Assembly (NCBI RefSeq): GCF_049306965.1
Contig: NC_133188.1
Span: 9,411,501-9,475,500, forward strand
Source of the DNA: Danio rerio
Taxonomy: Eukaryota > Chordata > Actinopteri > Cypriniformes > Danionidae
Length of the DNA: 64,000 bases
Direction: 5' to 3'
A program made the position numbers and the translations under genes. Under the pieces are notes generated by a model. That model was not told the origin of the DNA and ran no database searches. It saw nothing but the letters and a program-made list of their open reading frames with translations. Below, piece after piece: positions 23,233 to 35,723 of this stretch; the stretch's first letter is position 1; every line of letters starts with the position of its first letter.

Positions 23233-26200
23233 AATTGGTAGCAGAGGATGGTTAGAAATGACAAAGTCCCGCCAACCTTTGATGAAGGGAAGCCGTATGA
23301 AAGCTGAAAGAATGAAGTCGGAATGTGGACTAGAGTTACGGAGCTTAAAAAAAGTAAACAAGCGCTCGCCGTTGCTTTGGCGCTGTCAGGGAGAGCGAGA
23401 GAGACTGCGATGGAAATACCGGTTGATGATTTGAATGGGGACACTGATATGTCAACTTTACTAGCGAAACTTGATGATTTGTTTCTCAGAGAAGAAAAGG
23501 ACCGGACTTATGATGCGTATACAAGCTTTGACCACATTGTGAAAGGCAGTAATGTTTCAATGACGAACTATATAATTGACTTTGAACAACGCGACTCGCG
23601 GATGCGCAAATATAAAATGGAACTTCCTGATGCAGTCTTAGCTTTTAAATTATTGGATACTGCTTGCTTGCATGTGAAAGATCGACAGTTGGCTTTAACA
23701 GCATTTGCAGATCTGACTTTTGCATCAATAAAGTCGGCACTTAAGAGAATTTTCACCGGAAATACGTCTGCATTAACGGTGGGAATTAACCAGGAAACTG
23801 CATATATAACAGAACAGAGACGACAGAGAGGCAAGTCATGGCCTCAGAATGAACAACAAAGGACACCATTACCTGGCACAAACCCACTGGATAGATATGG
23901 TCGCAGATCAAAATGTGCTGTGTGTCAAAGCACTTTTCATTGGGCCAAGGACTGCCCACACAAAGGTGAGCAAATCAAACTGACTGAAGATTGTGCAAGA
24001 AATGATGTAGAGGAATGCAACATCACTCTGTTTACAGAAGAGTTACACACTGAAGCAGAAATCCTCATGACTGAATGTTTTGGATCTGCAATAATAGACA
24101 CTGCATGCACTCGGACTGTGTGTGTGGACAAGAATGAGTAAATCACTACATAACTGAGCTCAATCAAGAAGAGACTAATGACCTGAGAAAGACAGAAACA
24201 TACAGCCATAGACCATTTAGGTTTGGAGATGGAAAAGTGGTCCGTTCCAACAGAAAGTTAAAAATTCCAGCAAAAATTGGACAGATCAAATGTAAGATTG
24301 AAACTGAAGTTGTTCCAGCCAACATACCATTGCTCTTAAGCAAAGCCTCTCTGAAAAGACAGAGATTGCATTTTAGACATGGAAAATGACAGAGCGGTAA
24401 TGTTCAACCAGCCAGTAGAACTTAACTTTACAAGCTCTGGTCATTATTGTGTAAATATAATGGACAACGAAAGTAGCTCAAAAGACATGCATTCTAATGA
24501 GCAGATTTTGACAACCGCAGAAGACATTACGCAAAATGTAAAGGATGATGAGAGTGAAATTTTGATCATTTTAGATACAATGAGCTCAACAGCAAAACGT
24601 CACATCATGATGAAGCTTCACAAACAATTCGGTCATGCTTCTGTTGATAAACTGCAGCGACTACTTGACAGCTCAGGTAATAAAGATGCTGAATGTAACA
24701 TCATCTTAAAAAAAAAAATTGTAAGTGAGTGTGAGATATGTAATAGATATGGTAAAAACCAAAGCTTGCTGTTGGCCTACCACTGGCAACACAATACAAC
24801 GAAACTGTGGCTGTAGATCTACATGAACTTGAACCAGATGTGTTGTATCTCCAAATCATTGAGCAGTTTACTAGATTCAGTGCAGCCAGCATTCTAACCT
24901 CAAAGAGATCCTCTGAAATAGTCAAACATTTTCTCCATGACTGGATAAGCGTACACGGCCCACCCCAAAAAATATTTAGTGATAATGGGGGAGAATTCAA
25001 TAATGATGAGGTGAAAGATATGGCAGAGAACTTCAATATAGAAGTAAAAACTACAGCTGCATATAGCCCGTGGAGCAATGGCCTCCAGGAGCGACACAAC
25101 CAAACACTCACTGAAATCATAATGAAAGTGAAAGCAAGCATTGGTTGTGATTGGCACACTGCAATGGACTGGGCTCTTATGGCAAAGAATACAATGCAAA
25201 ATGTCCATGGCCACAGTCCTCATCAACTCGTGTTTGGACAGAATCCTAACACTTACCATCTGTGCTAATTAATAACCTCCAGCTTTAGAGGGCACTACAA
25301 AGAGTCAATGGGTGGCAAAACACATCTCTGCTTTGCACGCATCAAGAAAGTCTTTTATTGAAGCAGAGTCATCAGAGAGGATTCGGAGAGCATTGCGGAA
25401 GCAAATACGCAAAACAGATGAGAAATGGAATGACAAAGTGTACTACAAAAGAGTAAATTGTCCAGAATGGAAAGGGCCAGGAACTGTCATCGGTCAGGAT
25501 GGTGCAGTAGTGTTTGTGAGACATGGAGGGACTTGCATTAGAGTACATCATCTCAGACTGAGAAAAGTGTACAAAGAAGGTGAATATCAACATATAACAA
25601 AAACTAATGAAGACAATGTCACAGACAATGAACAAGAACAAGACTTTACTGAAAGTAACCAACAGCCAGCAGAAGAGACCGAAATCAATGTACAACAAGG
25701 AGTGGGACAAATGCAGGACAAAAGGAGGCAGTATGAAACAGAACACACAAGTGATAATGCAAAAACACAGAGTGATGCTAGTATGGAAACTATGGTCATG
25801 CTACAAAAAGGACAAACTGTAAACTACAGGGATAGAGAAAAGGGTGTTTTACACACAGCTGAAGTCCTGGGGCGTGCAGGTAAAGCTACAGGCAAATATA
25901 AAAATTGGTATAACCTGTTGCTTATTGAGCCCACTAGTGTGGCGGTACCACAGAATCTGCTGACATGTCAAAGGTTAAGAAACTACAAATTCAAAACACT
26001 GTTGCTAATGCTAACTCCACTAATGTATGTGAGGATGTGTTTGTAACTCGGCAAAACAGGATGAGATAAAAAGCTGGATAGATAACCACGTCTTTGAGGA
26101 AGTAAAGGACGAGGGACAGAAATGCATTTCCACTAGGTGGGTATGCACCTACAAAGAGACACCTAATGGGGTTTTACCCAAAGCTCGTCTTGTAGCACGA

Positions 26201-27353
26201 GGTTTTGAAGAACTAGAGATGTCAGAACTAAAAAAGGACTCTCCAACATGTTCTTCAAACTCTCTTCGGCTCCTTGTGGCAGTGATTTGTCAAAGACAGT
26301 GGAATCTAAATTCTACGGACATAAAAGCTGCATTTCTTCAAGGAATGGAACTGTCCCGGGACCTTTATATCAAACCCCCTCCCGAGGCAAACTGTAAAAA
26401 AAAACTATCGAAGCTAAAAAAGTGTGTGTATGGTCTGGCTGATGCTTCACTTTACTGGTATAAAAGAGTGAAGGAGATTGTCATGAAGTCAGGAGGAACA
26501 ATGTCAAAAGTAGATCCAGCTGTGTTCTGCTGGCTGGATCAAGACTGCGCTTTGACTGGTGTACTCGCTTGTCATGTGGATGACTTCATATGGGGAGGCA
26601 CACAAAGTTTCTCCACAACAGTAATACCTCACCTCAGATCCATGTTTCAAGTTGGGCGTGAGGAGAACAACAGCTTCTGTTATTTGGGAATAAACTTTGA
26701 AACTATTGCCAATAAAGTGCAGGTTCATCAGGAAAACTACATCCAAAACATACAGCCTAAACAACTGAATCCTGCACGATCAGTGGAACAGGACTCCTTA
26801 CTTTATGAAGAGGAAAAGGATCAGCTAAGGTCAAAGGTCGGCCAAATTCTTTAGGCCGCAAGACAAAGCAGGCCTGATGTCATGTTTGATGCCAGCAGCC
26901 TAGCTTCAAACATTAAAAATGCCTCTGTACAAACTATTCATGAAGCAAACAGAATTGTGTGTAAACTTAAATCCAAAAAGGTAATGCTAAACTTCCAATA
27001 CCTCGGAAAAGACTCTGAGCTCAAGATGGTTGTATTTAGTGATGCCTCTTTTGGAAATCACTCAGATGGGGGAAGTCAAGGAGAACATCTAATTGTTCTT
27101 ATGGGGCAAAATGGAATGTTCTCTCCCCTTTCTTGGCAATCAAAAAGAGTAAAGAGAATTGTGCGAAGTACTCTTGCTGCTGAAACGCTAGCAATGTCAG
27201 ATGGAATTGATAATGCAATATTTCTGATGACACTGCACTCTGAGCTGACTACTGGTGACACTGAAAATGCAATACCAATAATCTGCATTACAGACAATCA
27301 CTCACTTACTGATGCACTGAAGTCCACCAAGTCAGTTGCTAAGAAAAGACTTA

Positions 27354-28352
27354 GGCCCCGTTTACACTAATGCGTTTTAGTTTGAAAACGCATAAGTTTT
27401 GCTACGGTTACGCCATCCGTCCACACTACGCCGGAGTTCTCGAGCGCCGAAAACGGAGCGTTTCGAAAACGCTGGAGAGGCCGTTTTCATTCTAAAACGC
27501 TGCTGCTCCGTCTCAGTGTGGATGGGGAAAGACTTGTCTCTTCTTCTCAGTTTGATATGGAAAACATACCGAGGACACGCGTCAATCTTCACAGGGAACA
27601 GTGCACTTTATAACTTCATTCACATCACCTTGGCTACGTTGTTTCACTTTCTCAACAATAAAATGTAAACTTGATTTAAGGAACTGCCTATTTTCATTTT
27701 AATATTAGCAACTTAGACAGCAGAAATGTTGAGGCGCCGTGCTGCATGAGCGTCATCTTCACTGTGTGGATATTTATAACAAAATGGAGCCGATAACAAC
27801 TGCCTCCTTTCAATTTCAGTGAAAATACGAAACATACCCTCTCTTTTGCTGAATATCAGTTTTAATAATCGATAATGGCCATTATAAAAGTATAACATAC
27901 AATAAGTTTATACATTATAGGAAATAAAGGCAAGCGATCAGTCAATATACAGAATGTAGGCTACGTGCTTACATTAATCATTAACTTATCTTTGCGCTCA
28001 GCCAAAACACGTTACCTGAGAACAAGTAATAGATTCCAATGACCAAAGTCAGGGAATATGTCTTTAGATAAAGACAACAAGATGAATGAAATATCACGTT
28101 TAATAAATATAGTGAGATTAGATCCAGCGGGAGATGCTTGATGAGAAGTCCGACTAACAGAGCTCTCATCTGGGTAGATGGGCTCCAGCGATTGCCAAAG
28201 TGTGTGTGTGTGGTCACGTGATGTGCGTTTTCAGCGTTTTGGTGTGGACGGAGAGCAGTTCAGAAACGCTGGGTAAACGCGAGTGTGGACGCGGATTGTT
28301 TTCATTCTAAAACGCCGTTTTAAAACTAAAACGCACTAGTGTAAACGGGGCC
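27354..28352. mobile_element. Harbinger-like non-autonomous transposon nested in the copia-like element
   Basis: 999 bp with inverted ends: GGCCCCGTTTACACTAATGC on the left and GGCCCCGTTTACACTAGTGC read from the right. TTA is duplicated at both sides (27351-27353 and 28353-28355). A 3-bp TWA target and GG-starting ends fit PIF/Harbinger. It lies in the RNase H region of the retroelement, so it is younger than that insertion. There is no transposase ORF. Confidence 0.65.
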
Positions 28353-28657
28353 TTAGTCTGGAAATGAGCAGCATCAAAGAACTCATTCAAACACAAAGAA
28401 TTAAACAAGTGCTCTGGTATGGTACAAAAGACCAGCTTGCAGACTGTCTTACCAAAAAAGGAGTACAGCACTGCAGTTACTTAAAGCACTTAGTGAAAGA
28501 CAATGGAAGCTCTATTAAAAGAGCATCTCCCTGTTAGGAGTACTGAATTCTAAAAGTTAAAACTTATGTCATGTTATCTTATGTTTTGCTGTTATCTTAT
28601 GTATTAATGTTTTTCAGGAAGTGCATGAGACATTTTTTTTAAAGAAGAGATTGAGTT

Positions 28658-28848
28658 TGTTAAGTTCAATTCTAGGTGATGACAACCGTAAATGTGGATG
28701 CTGCACATAGAAAGGAAGTAGGACTTTTATGTTATGTTAAAAGGTCACTTCCGGTGTGAGCGGGAGTTTTTGTTGTTGTTAGCGAACGGCCATGGTGGTC
28801 ATGCAATAAAGGAGACGTGTTCTAAACTGTTGTTTTCATTTAGTAACA
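28658..28848 (+). repeat. 3' LTR of the copia-like element
   Basis: 191 bp copy of the 5' LTR, preceded by a purine-rich AAAGAAGAGATTGAG stretch that could serve as the plus-strand primer site, and followed by the duplicated GTTTG. Confidence 0.9.
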
Positions 28849-29039
28849 GTTTGTGTTTCACTTGTCGGTTTAACAGATAAAGCAATGATTTTGTGGACAT
28901 CAGTAATCTAACTATTTGCCTTAATCTGATTAAAACAACAATATGATTAAGGTGTTTACATGAGTTGCTTTTAGAATATTCCTTTCATGATCCCGTTTTA
29001 CATGTTAAAGCACATAATACGATTAACGTTATTGTGTCA

Positions 29040-29632
29040 CCACGCTATCCACGTTTCCTCCGGAGTGTCATGTAATTTTGGGGAGTTTCATTCTTAATTT
29101 GTCGACTTTAACTGCAGTTTGGCACTTTCATTTTCATTCAAGAACATTTCATGCGTGCCCCCCATGACAAACGACATATTGGATCCGAGGAACTGCTAGA
29201 AGAGTGTAGTTTTAATGGCCTACTTCGCCATCTGAATAACAAGGAACACCGATTGCTTACTTACCAAATCCGTAGAGACAGGACAATCAACGCGAACTGG
29301 ATTCGCGATTTTTTTTATAAGAAGACGAGTGGCAAATCTGGATTTCACCATTTATACATAAAAAATGCTCTCGGGTAAAAATGTTCCTTACAAACATTTT
29401 GGTTGCGTGTTAGAAGACCACTGTAGTCCACAAATGTGGGTCCTTTTTCATCGCGGGAAAATGAAACAAAACCTTTGTTGTGGCACGTTTATAAACAACT
29501 CTGACGACCCATGTCTCCAAACAATTCTTCACTTTTATTGTTAAATATGTGTCCTAAGAGTGTTTTTAGCAGCGTGGAACATATATATGATTATTGACAT
29601 CTCAAAAATGTGTTTTGGTGTTTCGTGACCCT
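29040..29632. mobile_element. Partial Kolobok-like relative (unit 1/2 border)
   Basis: The right end (TGTTTCGTGACCCT before TTAA) and the interior (GACTTTAACTGCAGTTTGGC) match the element at 736-1844. The left end was not recognised. Its equivalent in units 2/3 is split by the L1 insertion and ends at 55563. It sits next to the protease Ser exon. Confidence 0.45.
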
Positions 29633-30342
29633 TTAAACCAAAAGGCAGAAGCAGTCAGTTGAGCAAATGTCAGCGACTCACCAGGTTTATGAGAGGCCCT
29701 CCTGAATTTCCAAACTGTAAAGCAGAATTGTGATTGAGTGATGGAATGCAATTCAGTAAATGATGACATACTTTTTTTTTTTGCATGCAACACCACCCAG
29801 TTTTCAATGCTCTTACATCTATGGTAGCGTCCGTCTGGATATAGTCCATGTTGGAGTTGGAGAGACCCAGTTCTTTACTGCCTCTCTGAGACGATGCCAG
29901 ATGTGATGGTGTTTTTAAGAGAAAAGGGGCTCCCCATGGCAACCTCAAATTCACCTTGACGCACATCAGATGACTTGCCAAGACGCAACGTTGGTAGAGG
30001 ATTCTGGGACAAGACAGAGAACACAATGACACTATGTCAGACTATATGGCCATGTACTAGAACTGTGGTAAAAGAAAACTGAGAAAAATCAATTGCAAAA
30101 ATGGCGTTCCAAACATTAAAGCCTCCTCTGTTACTGTTGGTTTACCTAAAATTGTTGACAATAATTATTCTTTAGTTGCTGTAATATTACTGCGTTTAAA
30201 GATCTGAGGATACAAAACCAAATGTCACTAAGGTTATCACAATTTCTAGTTTATTTCCATATTTGTATGCGGCGGTTCCTCCTGAAATATTACAGCGTGT
30301 ATGAAGCCTAAATACAGTATAATCAGATTAATGGGTTAACAC

Positions 30343-31199
30343 CAGGGCTTGACATTAACACCCACCAACCGCAGGTAGACTTTAGCTGTGGCGAATTAGA
30401 CAGCCACTCCCACTATCCACTTTGGCTGGTCGAAAATCTTTTTTAAATTGTATTTTTTTTAAAAGCAGGGTTCAACAATAAGGATGAACCTCTAGAAATG
30501 AGAAGCAGCCCGACTGACAAAAACAACTGTGTTCACGCAAGCAAAAGAAAGCAGATGAATACAGAATGTTATGTGATGCGCGCAATTTTTTAAAAGCGTG
30601 CACGATCCCATTTCCTTGCGTGAAGCAACCTTGACTGGAAACACAATGCTGCGATCGGTTCTGTTTGAAATAGACTTGACAAAAAGCGATACACATCCAC
30701 CATTTTCAAGAGCTCGAGATAAAAAAAGAAGGTATTTTATGTATGCAGCAGCAGTTGCAGCTTTAGCTTTAAACAATCTTTGAACAGATTATTAATGGGC
30801 CTAATGTTAACTGTGTGCGTTTGATCATCCTTTCATTATTGCACACGGTATGTTTTTCACCTGCTTTCTTTTTGTTAATATGGTTTAATTATCATTCTTT
30901 AAAGTAATATTGATTTAATAGATTAACTTTTATGTATAGTTAACTGCTGATCTGAGACCTTGGTCTCGGAGCAAGGACAAACTACTTTTCATAGTTTTAG
31001 ACAGGCTACATGACAATAATTGTTATTTAAGTTTTATTTAATAAAAAGTGTATGCATATTATAACATATATTTTGCTAGTTTTTGAAATTTTTAAATTAT
31101 TTAACATTTTTGGCTAAGAAATATTTATTAATTTATTTATTTATCTATTTTCCAGTGTGGTCAGAGAAAAAATTGGTACAACCTTAATGTTGAGCCCTG
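30343..31199. mobile_element. TIR element (CAGGGCTTGACATTAA type), unit 2
   Basis: The same element as 269-4653 in unit 1 but without the two nested insertions. The right end reads TTAATGTTGAGCCCTG. No coding capacity is seen. Confidence 0.4.
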
Positions 31200-31603
31200 A
31201 AATAATAACTAATTACAATGCAACACCATGAAACCACTACCGCTCATGCTCATTGAGCAAAGTCATACACAACACATCTAAATCAAGTAATTTTAAAAAT
31301 ATATTTTCCCAACAACAAAAGTGAAAATGGCGAGTGGCTAGTAAAGTTGAAAAACTACTAGCCATAGAGGCTGGTGATCAAAAAAGTTAATGTAGAGCCA
31401 TTAAAAAAACATTAAAATCATATTGACCTCACACTTTTAATGTACTAACAGTGACACAATTTTGATTCTATAAGTTTAATTCTTAAGTGAACAAAGTTCA
31501 AAAAGAAATTACTCATTTGATAAAGACCTTTAACTAAAAAGGTAAATTAATGAAACAAAATAAGTCCTTGTTCTTACCATATTAAACTATGACTCAATAA
31601 AAA

Positions 31604-32758
31604 TAGGGATGCACCGATACCATCTTTTTGGAACTGATTAGATTTCGATCCCAAAATTCTGAGTATCGACCAATACAGATCCGATCCTGATACTGTGCCA
31701 TTTTTTTTAAGCATAATACAGTTTCTATGGTGATGTGGTCCAGCTTATATTTATTTTTAATAGTAAGATTTTTCTTTGAACTCTGCAACAGGCTACCACT
31801 ATTGACCCTGATCAAAACACAAACTGGCCTGTTAAATAAACTATTGATATAAATAAAATTACAGTCAAATATTGACAGTTTTCAGAGCAGCCGGGATTAG
31901 GCTAAATTATCTTCTGTTAATGACAATCAATATTGTGCTTGTCAGTTTCACTTTTATTAATTTAATCAACAACTTTGTGTGTTGATTTATGTGTGAATGA
32001 AGTGCTTGATGCATCACTGAGACAGCGCGCAGTCCTCCATTATCTGCGGACACTTCCAATCCAAAACAGCAGTAAAAAGGGAAGAAATCAGTGCGTTAAG
32101 GATCTGTCCAATGTATTATTGAGCCTTTTCTAGTTTTAAATTTCAGGTAGGCCTAATTTGTGTGTGAAGAGCAGGTAATAACCCACTCAGTTCCAGTGTT
32201 GCGAATGTGATCTGCTGATCTAACAGCTACATGATTTAGAAACAGAAATGAACTCGTCGTTTCAGGTCGAAATGAACCAATATAATATATATTATATTAT
32301 AATAAATTAATATAATATAATAAATTAATATAATGTAATATAATAAATTAATATTTATTTAAATTAACAGGAACAAATAGTGTTGGAGAAAGTTTTTCAT
32401 GTTGTCATGAACGTGACACGCAGTTTGAATTGTAAATAAATGGAGAATGTTTGACAGGCGCAGCGGAGGGGAGCGCAGAACTGAACATGAATTTAAGCAT
32501 GTGAATATTGATCTGTACTTCACATTAAACTATAGAATGGCTTCAAAACATTTGGGATACAGTAGGCCTACAAGACAACTTTCTACTGTCTTATAAAAGG
32601 CTAACTTTTTGGCTTTTATTTGCTTATAAATTACACAGAATATAGAGCACGTGCAAGATGGGATTTGGATCGGTACCAGCTGGCTGATACCCGATCCAGT
32701 AAAAATATGTAGTATTGAACCAATATCCAATCCAAGTATTAGGATCGATGCATCCCTA
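31604..32758. mobile_element. hAT-like non-autonomous element, unit 2
   Basis: The ends TAGGGATGCACCGAT and, inverted, TAGGGATGCATCGAT are flanked by AATAAAAA and ATTAAAAA, an 8-bp duplication with one mismatch. It is internally shorter than the unit 1 copy, lacking a stretch that units 1 and 3 share. Confidence 0.6.
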
Positions 32759-32826
32759 ATTAAAAAATAAAATATCCCCAAAATATTAAATATGTTAACA
32801 GTACAACCTCAAAGCTCCATCTGTAC

Positions 32827-33030
32827 CTTAACATTGATTTTGATGGTGGCGATGTCTGCAGCCTGGTCCACATCCTGGACTGTGGCGCTGTAAGTCTCAC
32901 CATTGGTCAGTTTGACACGAACACCACGCTTGTTGGCGACCACATGGGCATTTGTCACTATCAAGCCATCACTACTTATTATAAAGCCTAAGCCATTCGA
33001 GATGGGAACCTCACGGCCAGAAATGTTGTA
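32827..33030 (-). pseudogene. HTRA2-like catalytic-His exon, copy a (unit 2)
   Basis: Minus strand encodes [13 protein letters not shown] in place of the usual [16 protein letters not shown] with the catalytic His, and [11 protein letters not shown] with the Asp, then a GTACAG donor. It keeps an Ala-coding codon after AHVV that copy b lacks. Homology to copy b stops at GGCCAGAAA, and upstream there is no pyrimidine-rich acceptor. A weak AAAG acceptor before TACAACATT is possible. It could be an alternative exon to 35991-36192, but is more likely a dead duplicate. Confidence 0.55.
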
Positions 33031-33934
33031 CTTTGATAGTCATTGGCTGCTAATATTATTTTGCTATTTAGAGTTTGCAAATAATACTTTTATGAAATTA
33101 TATTATTAAGAGGAAAGTCTGAATCTGCGAATATAAAACCAACTTTACTTCTATAAAATATGCTGATAATACAACAGTAAGTACTGTACATCTATTTGTT
33201 TCTCAATATAGTATCGTTACTTTTAATACAAAATGTGTCACATGTTTAGTTGCTAGCTAAATTAAAGATTTGTTTCCATTTTTATCAAACCATTTGGTAA
33301 GTTTTTTAAATCTTTGTTTATAATATTTTTGAGCAGATTGGGGTCTGTCATGGGTCAGACATTTTGTAATACAATATTTAGTATTGGGATACATGCATTT
33401 GTCTATGTATTAAATGTCTTTTTCCCCATTTCATGTTGCCTAAATATTGTTTTGTATAAATAAATCCAGAGGATGAAACAAAATGCACAGCAACAACCAG
33501 AGTGAGCCAGAAGAAAGCAGCAGAAGTTATGACGAGAATGACAACCATGAACAACAGAGTGTTTTCCTTCTTTCACCAGCTAACTGAGAACTTGGATTAG
33601 GTGAGACACTCTCAATAGTTGTATCAGCATTCAGTCTGTTTTAGTTTATTAGGAATGCCTAAAACAAACTGTCTATTCTGTCCTGCAGTGAATCACCCCA
33701 TCACAAATGCTACAATGTTTTCGTAAAACCTTGTTGGGGAAAAAATAAACAGGACATTCTGGTTAGTTATCTTTTAAACATGGTAGTGAGCTGGTTATGA
33801 GCAGGAGCCAGTTGCTCAGTACCAGCTGAAAACTAGCCCAACCCAGCTGCCATGCTTCAAAATAACTAACCAGTATATGATTTATTTTTTTAAACAAGCT
33901 TCCTCTGTGCTTATGTTAGTCTGTTTTCCTTATC

Positions 33935-34435
33935 CAGAGGTCTCCATAATCCTGGACTGGGCTAAATCCTGACCAGATGCTGTGGTGGTCATGGAGGAGT
34001 GGAGAGTGAGAGACTGATTCCTGAAAGACACACGTGATCGATGAGTTTCCGCATTGATCCAGTGGGCCAGCCTGACCACCTGCCGTTGACCTTTCAAGTC
34101 TCTGGTGCCTAGACTGAGGCTTTGCACAAGTTTGGCTAGTGGAGAACTGGTCGGGGCCAACTAAGCCCGGTTTCTCTCCAGGGCTTTTATTCTACACTTT
34201 TGTCAGTTGGTGAAGTTTGTTCCATGCCACTGTCGCCACTGGCCCGCTCGGCTTCGATTGGTGGATCGGTGGATTTGCTCTTCAGTGTGTGGACTTTCAG
34301 CAGTGACATTTACAACTTCAACTCTGAAAACTGGACTGAAGCAGCTTCAATTTACAAGAACTTCTATGTTAAGCTGCTTTGACATCATTGATCTACATTG
34401 TAAAAGTGCAATAGAAATAAAGATGAATTGCATTT
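33935..34435 (+). mobile_element. 3' end of an L2/CR1-like LINE, 5'-truncated (unit 2)
   Basis: Same fragment as 7565-8065, with the same AAGCTGCTTTGACATCATTG and AATAAAGATGAATTG ending. It is shared between units and so predates the duplication. Confidence 0.55.
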
Positions 34436-35156
34436 GAACATGTGAATTCAGACATTGTTGAGCATTTGACACCAGAATTTGTAATATTTTAAAGTTGGGT
34501 TGTTTCTGAGTCGGCTAATGGTTACAAATATTTATTTTTCCAACAATACGCAATTCAGACGTTTAAATTATTATTGTACGTATTATTGTATGTTGTGCTT
34601 TGTGTGATTTATTAATTTTTAATCTGTTGATTTTAATGCTTAATGTAATTTTCCCACATTTTCCTTAAATGCTTTAAGCATCATCAATGTTTTAAAGAAT
34701 GGAATATTTTATAATTGTGTCTGGTTTAATGTCAGTAGTACTAAGTACAATTGTTTTTTTTATCTCTCAACAATATGCAGGTCAGACACTTAAATTAGTT
34801 TTGTACATGTATGTTCATGTGCTTTGTCGTTTTCAATGTTTTTTTCTTAAAATAAGATCATTTGAATGTTTGAAATGTAGTGTTTTTACACTGTTTTCTT
34901 AAATGTTTTAAGCATCTCCAATGTTTTAAATAAAGAGTGTTTATTTTGTTAATATTTTGTAATCGTGTCTTTTTTATGTCAATAGTACTAAAATAATATT
35001 CATAAAATTACGTTATAAAATATATAGGACAAAATTAAAAGGTTTAGAGTAGGTAACTGTTTACTTAGCTTTTACAGTAATTAACCATTTTTAGACACTA
35101 TGGTAACATACTGTAAACTGATTTACGGTTGTATACTGTAAATCTCAAATACAGTA

Positions 35157-35185
35157 ACTTATTGGCAACAGTGTTGCCAGTAAGT
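35157..35185. repeat. 29-bp palindrome, unit 2
   Basis: The arms ACTTATTGGCAACA and TGTTGCCAGTAAGT are inverted copies apart from a T/C difference (a G-T pair in a folded strand). It can form a hairpin. Confidence 0.45.
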
Positions 35186-35216
35186 TAGTGTAAAAACCCT
35201 TTGAAATGTCTAAAAC

Positions 35217-35723
35217 CTGGTTTATACTTCTGCATCAAGTGACCGGCGTAACCAACGGCGCATGCAACACGCGTAGCTGTGCATTTATACCTCTGCGCGC
35301 TGTCTCTGTTGTTAATGTGTTAATGTGTTAATGTGTCTCTGTGTCGAGTTTCTTTTTGTTCTTTCTGAACGCTTCCGGGATGTACAAGTGGCTCAAACTC
35401 GCTCATTTTGAGGTAGGAACCGGCGGACGTGCAACAACTTTAACTATGAGGTAAACACAAAACAAAACTTTCCATCAGGAGCTCCTTCGCGGGACTCCAC
35501 ACTTGTAAACAATCGCTCCATTGGGCTCGCGCCACTCTCAGTCCCGCCCAGACTCGTCAGCGCTACCAAGCCGACCAATCACAGAGCTTGCGCTACGTGT
35601 CGTTGCGACGTGTAGTTACATTTTTTGAGAAGTGCACGTCAGCGACGCCGATGGCCACGGCGTAGGGCTATGCGTCAGCGCCGTAGCATATGCGTGTGCT
35701 TGACGCAGAAGTATAAATCAGCC
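35217..35723. mobile_element. MITE with inverted ends (unit 2)
   Basis: Unit 2 copy of 8851-9366, with the same terminal CTGGTTTATACTTCTGC and GGCTGATTTATACTTCTGC. The 85-codon ORF across its right end is not a gene. Confidence 0.5.

Larger units (their letters stand above)
23042..28848 (+). mobile_element. Ty1/copia-like LTR retrotransposon, broken, with nested DNA transposon
   Basis: Two 191-bp LTRs beginning TGTTAAG and ending TAACA bound the element, and GTTTG is duplicated at both outer edges. The bases after the left LTR (TTGGTAGCAGAGGATGG) resemble a copia-type initiator-tRNA primer site. Parts in copia order: gag with a CX2CX4HX4C zinc knuckle near 23.9 kb, protease with a DTA motif near 24.1 kb, integrase about 24.6-25.6 kb, reverse transcriptase about 26.1-26.85 kb with an HVDDF-type catalytic motif, and RNase H from 26.9 kb. 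Integrase preceding reverse transcriptase identifies copia rather than gypsy. It is a fossil with about half a dozen breaks plus the nested insertion at 27354-28352. The LTRs differ at about three positions, so it is fairly young. It lies in an intron of gene B, in the orientation opposite to the gene. Confidence 0.9.
1..29640. repeat. Tandem segmental unit 1 (left end off-window)
   Basis: First visible copy of the array unit. Blocks of it recur in the same order and orientation in unit 2 (offset about 24.9 kb at the Pim gene, 26.4 kb at the duplicated His exon), and partly in unit 3. It differs from unit 2 by a private copia-like insertion, a private Kolobok-like element and a private TA-flanked element, which make it longer. 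The border is arbitrary in a tandem array; I set it just left of the protease Ser exon. Confidence 0.85.

Noticed and set aside
27399-27668. 89-codon ORF within 27354-28352
   Set aside because: It resembles no transposase, and the TIR element around it appears non-autonomous.
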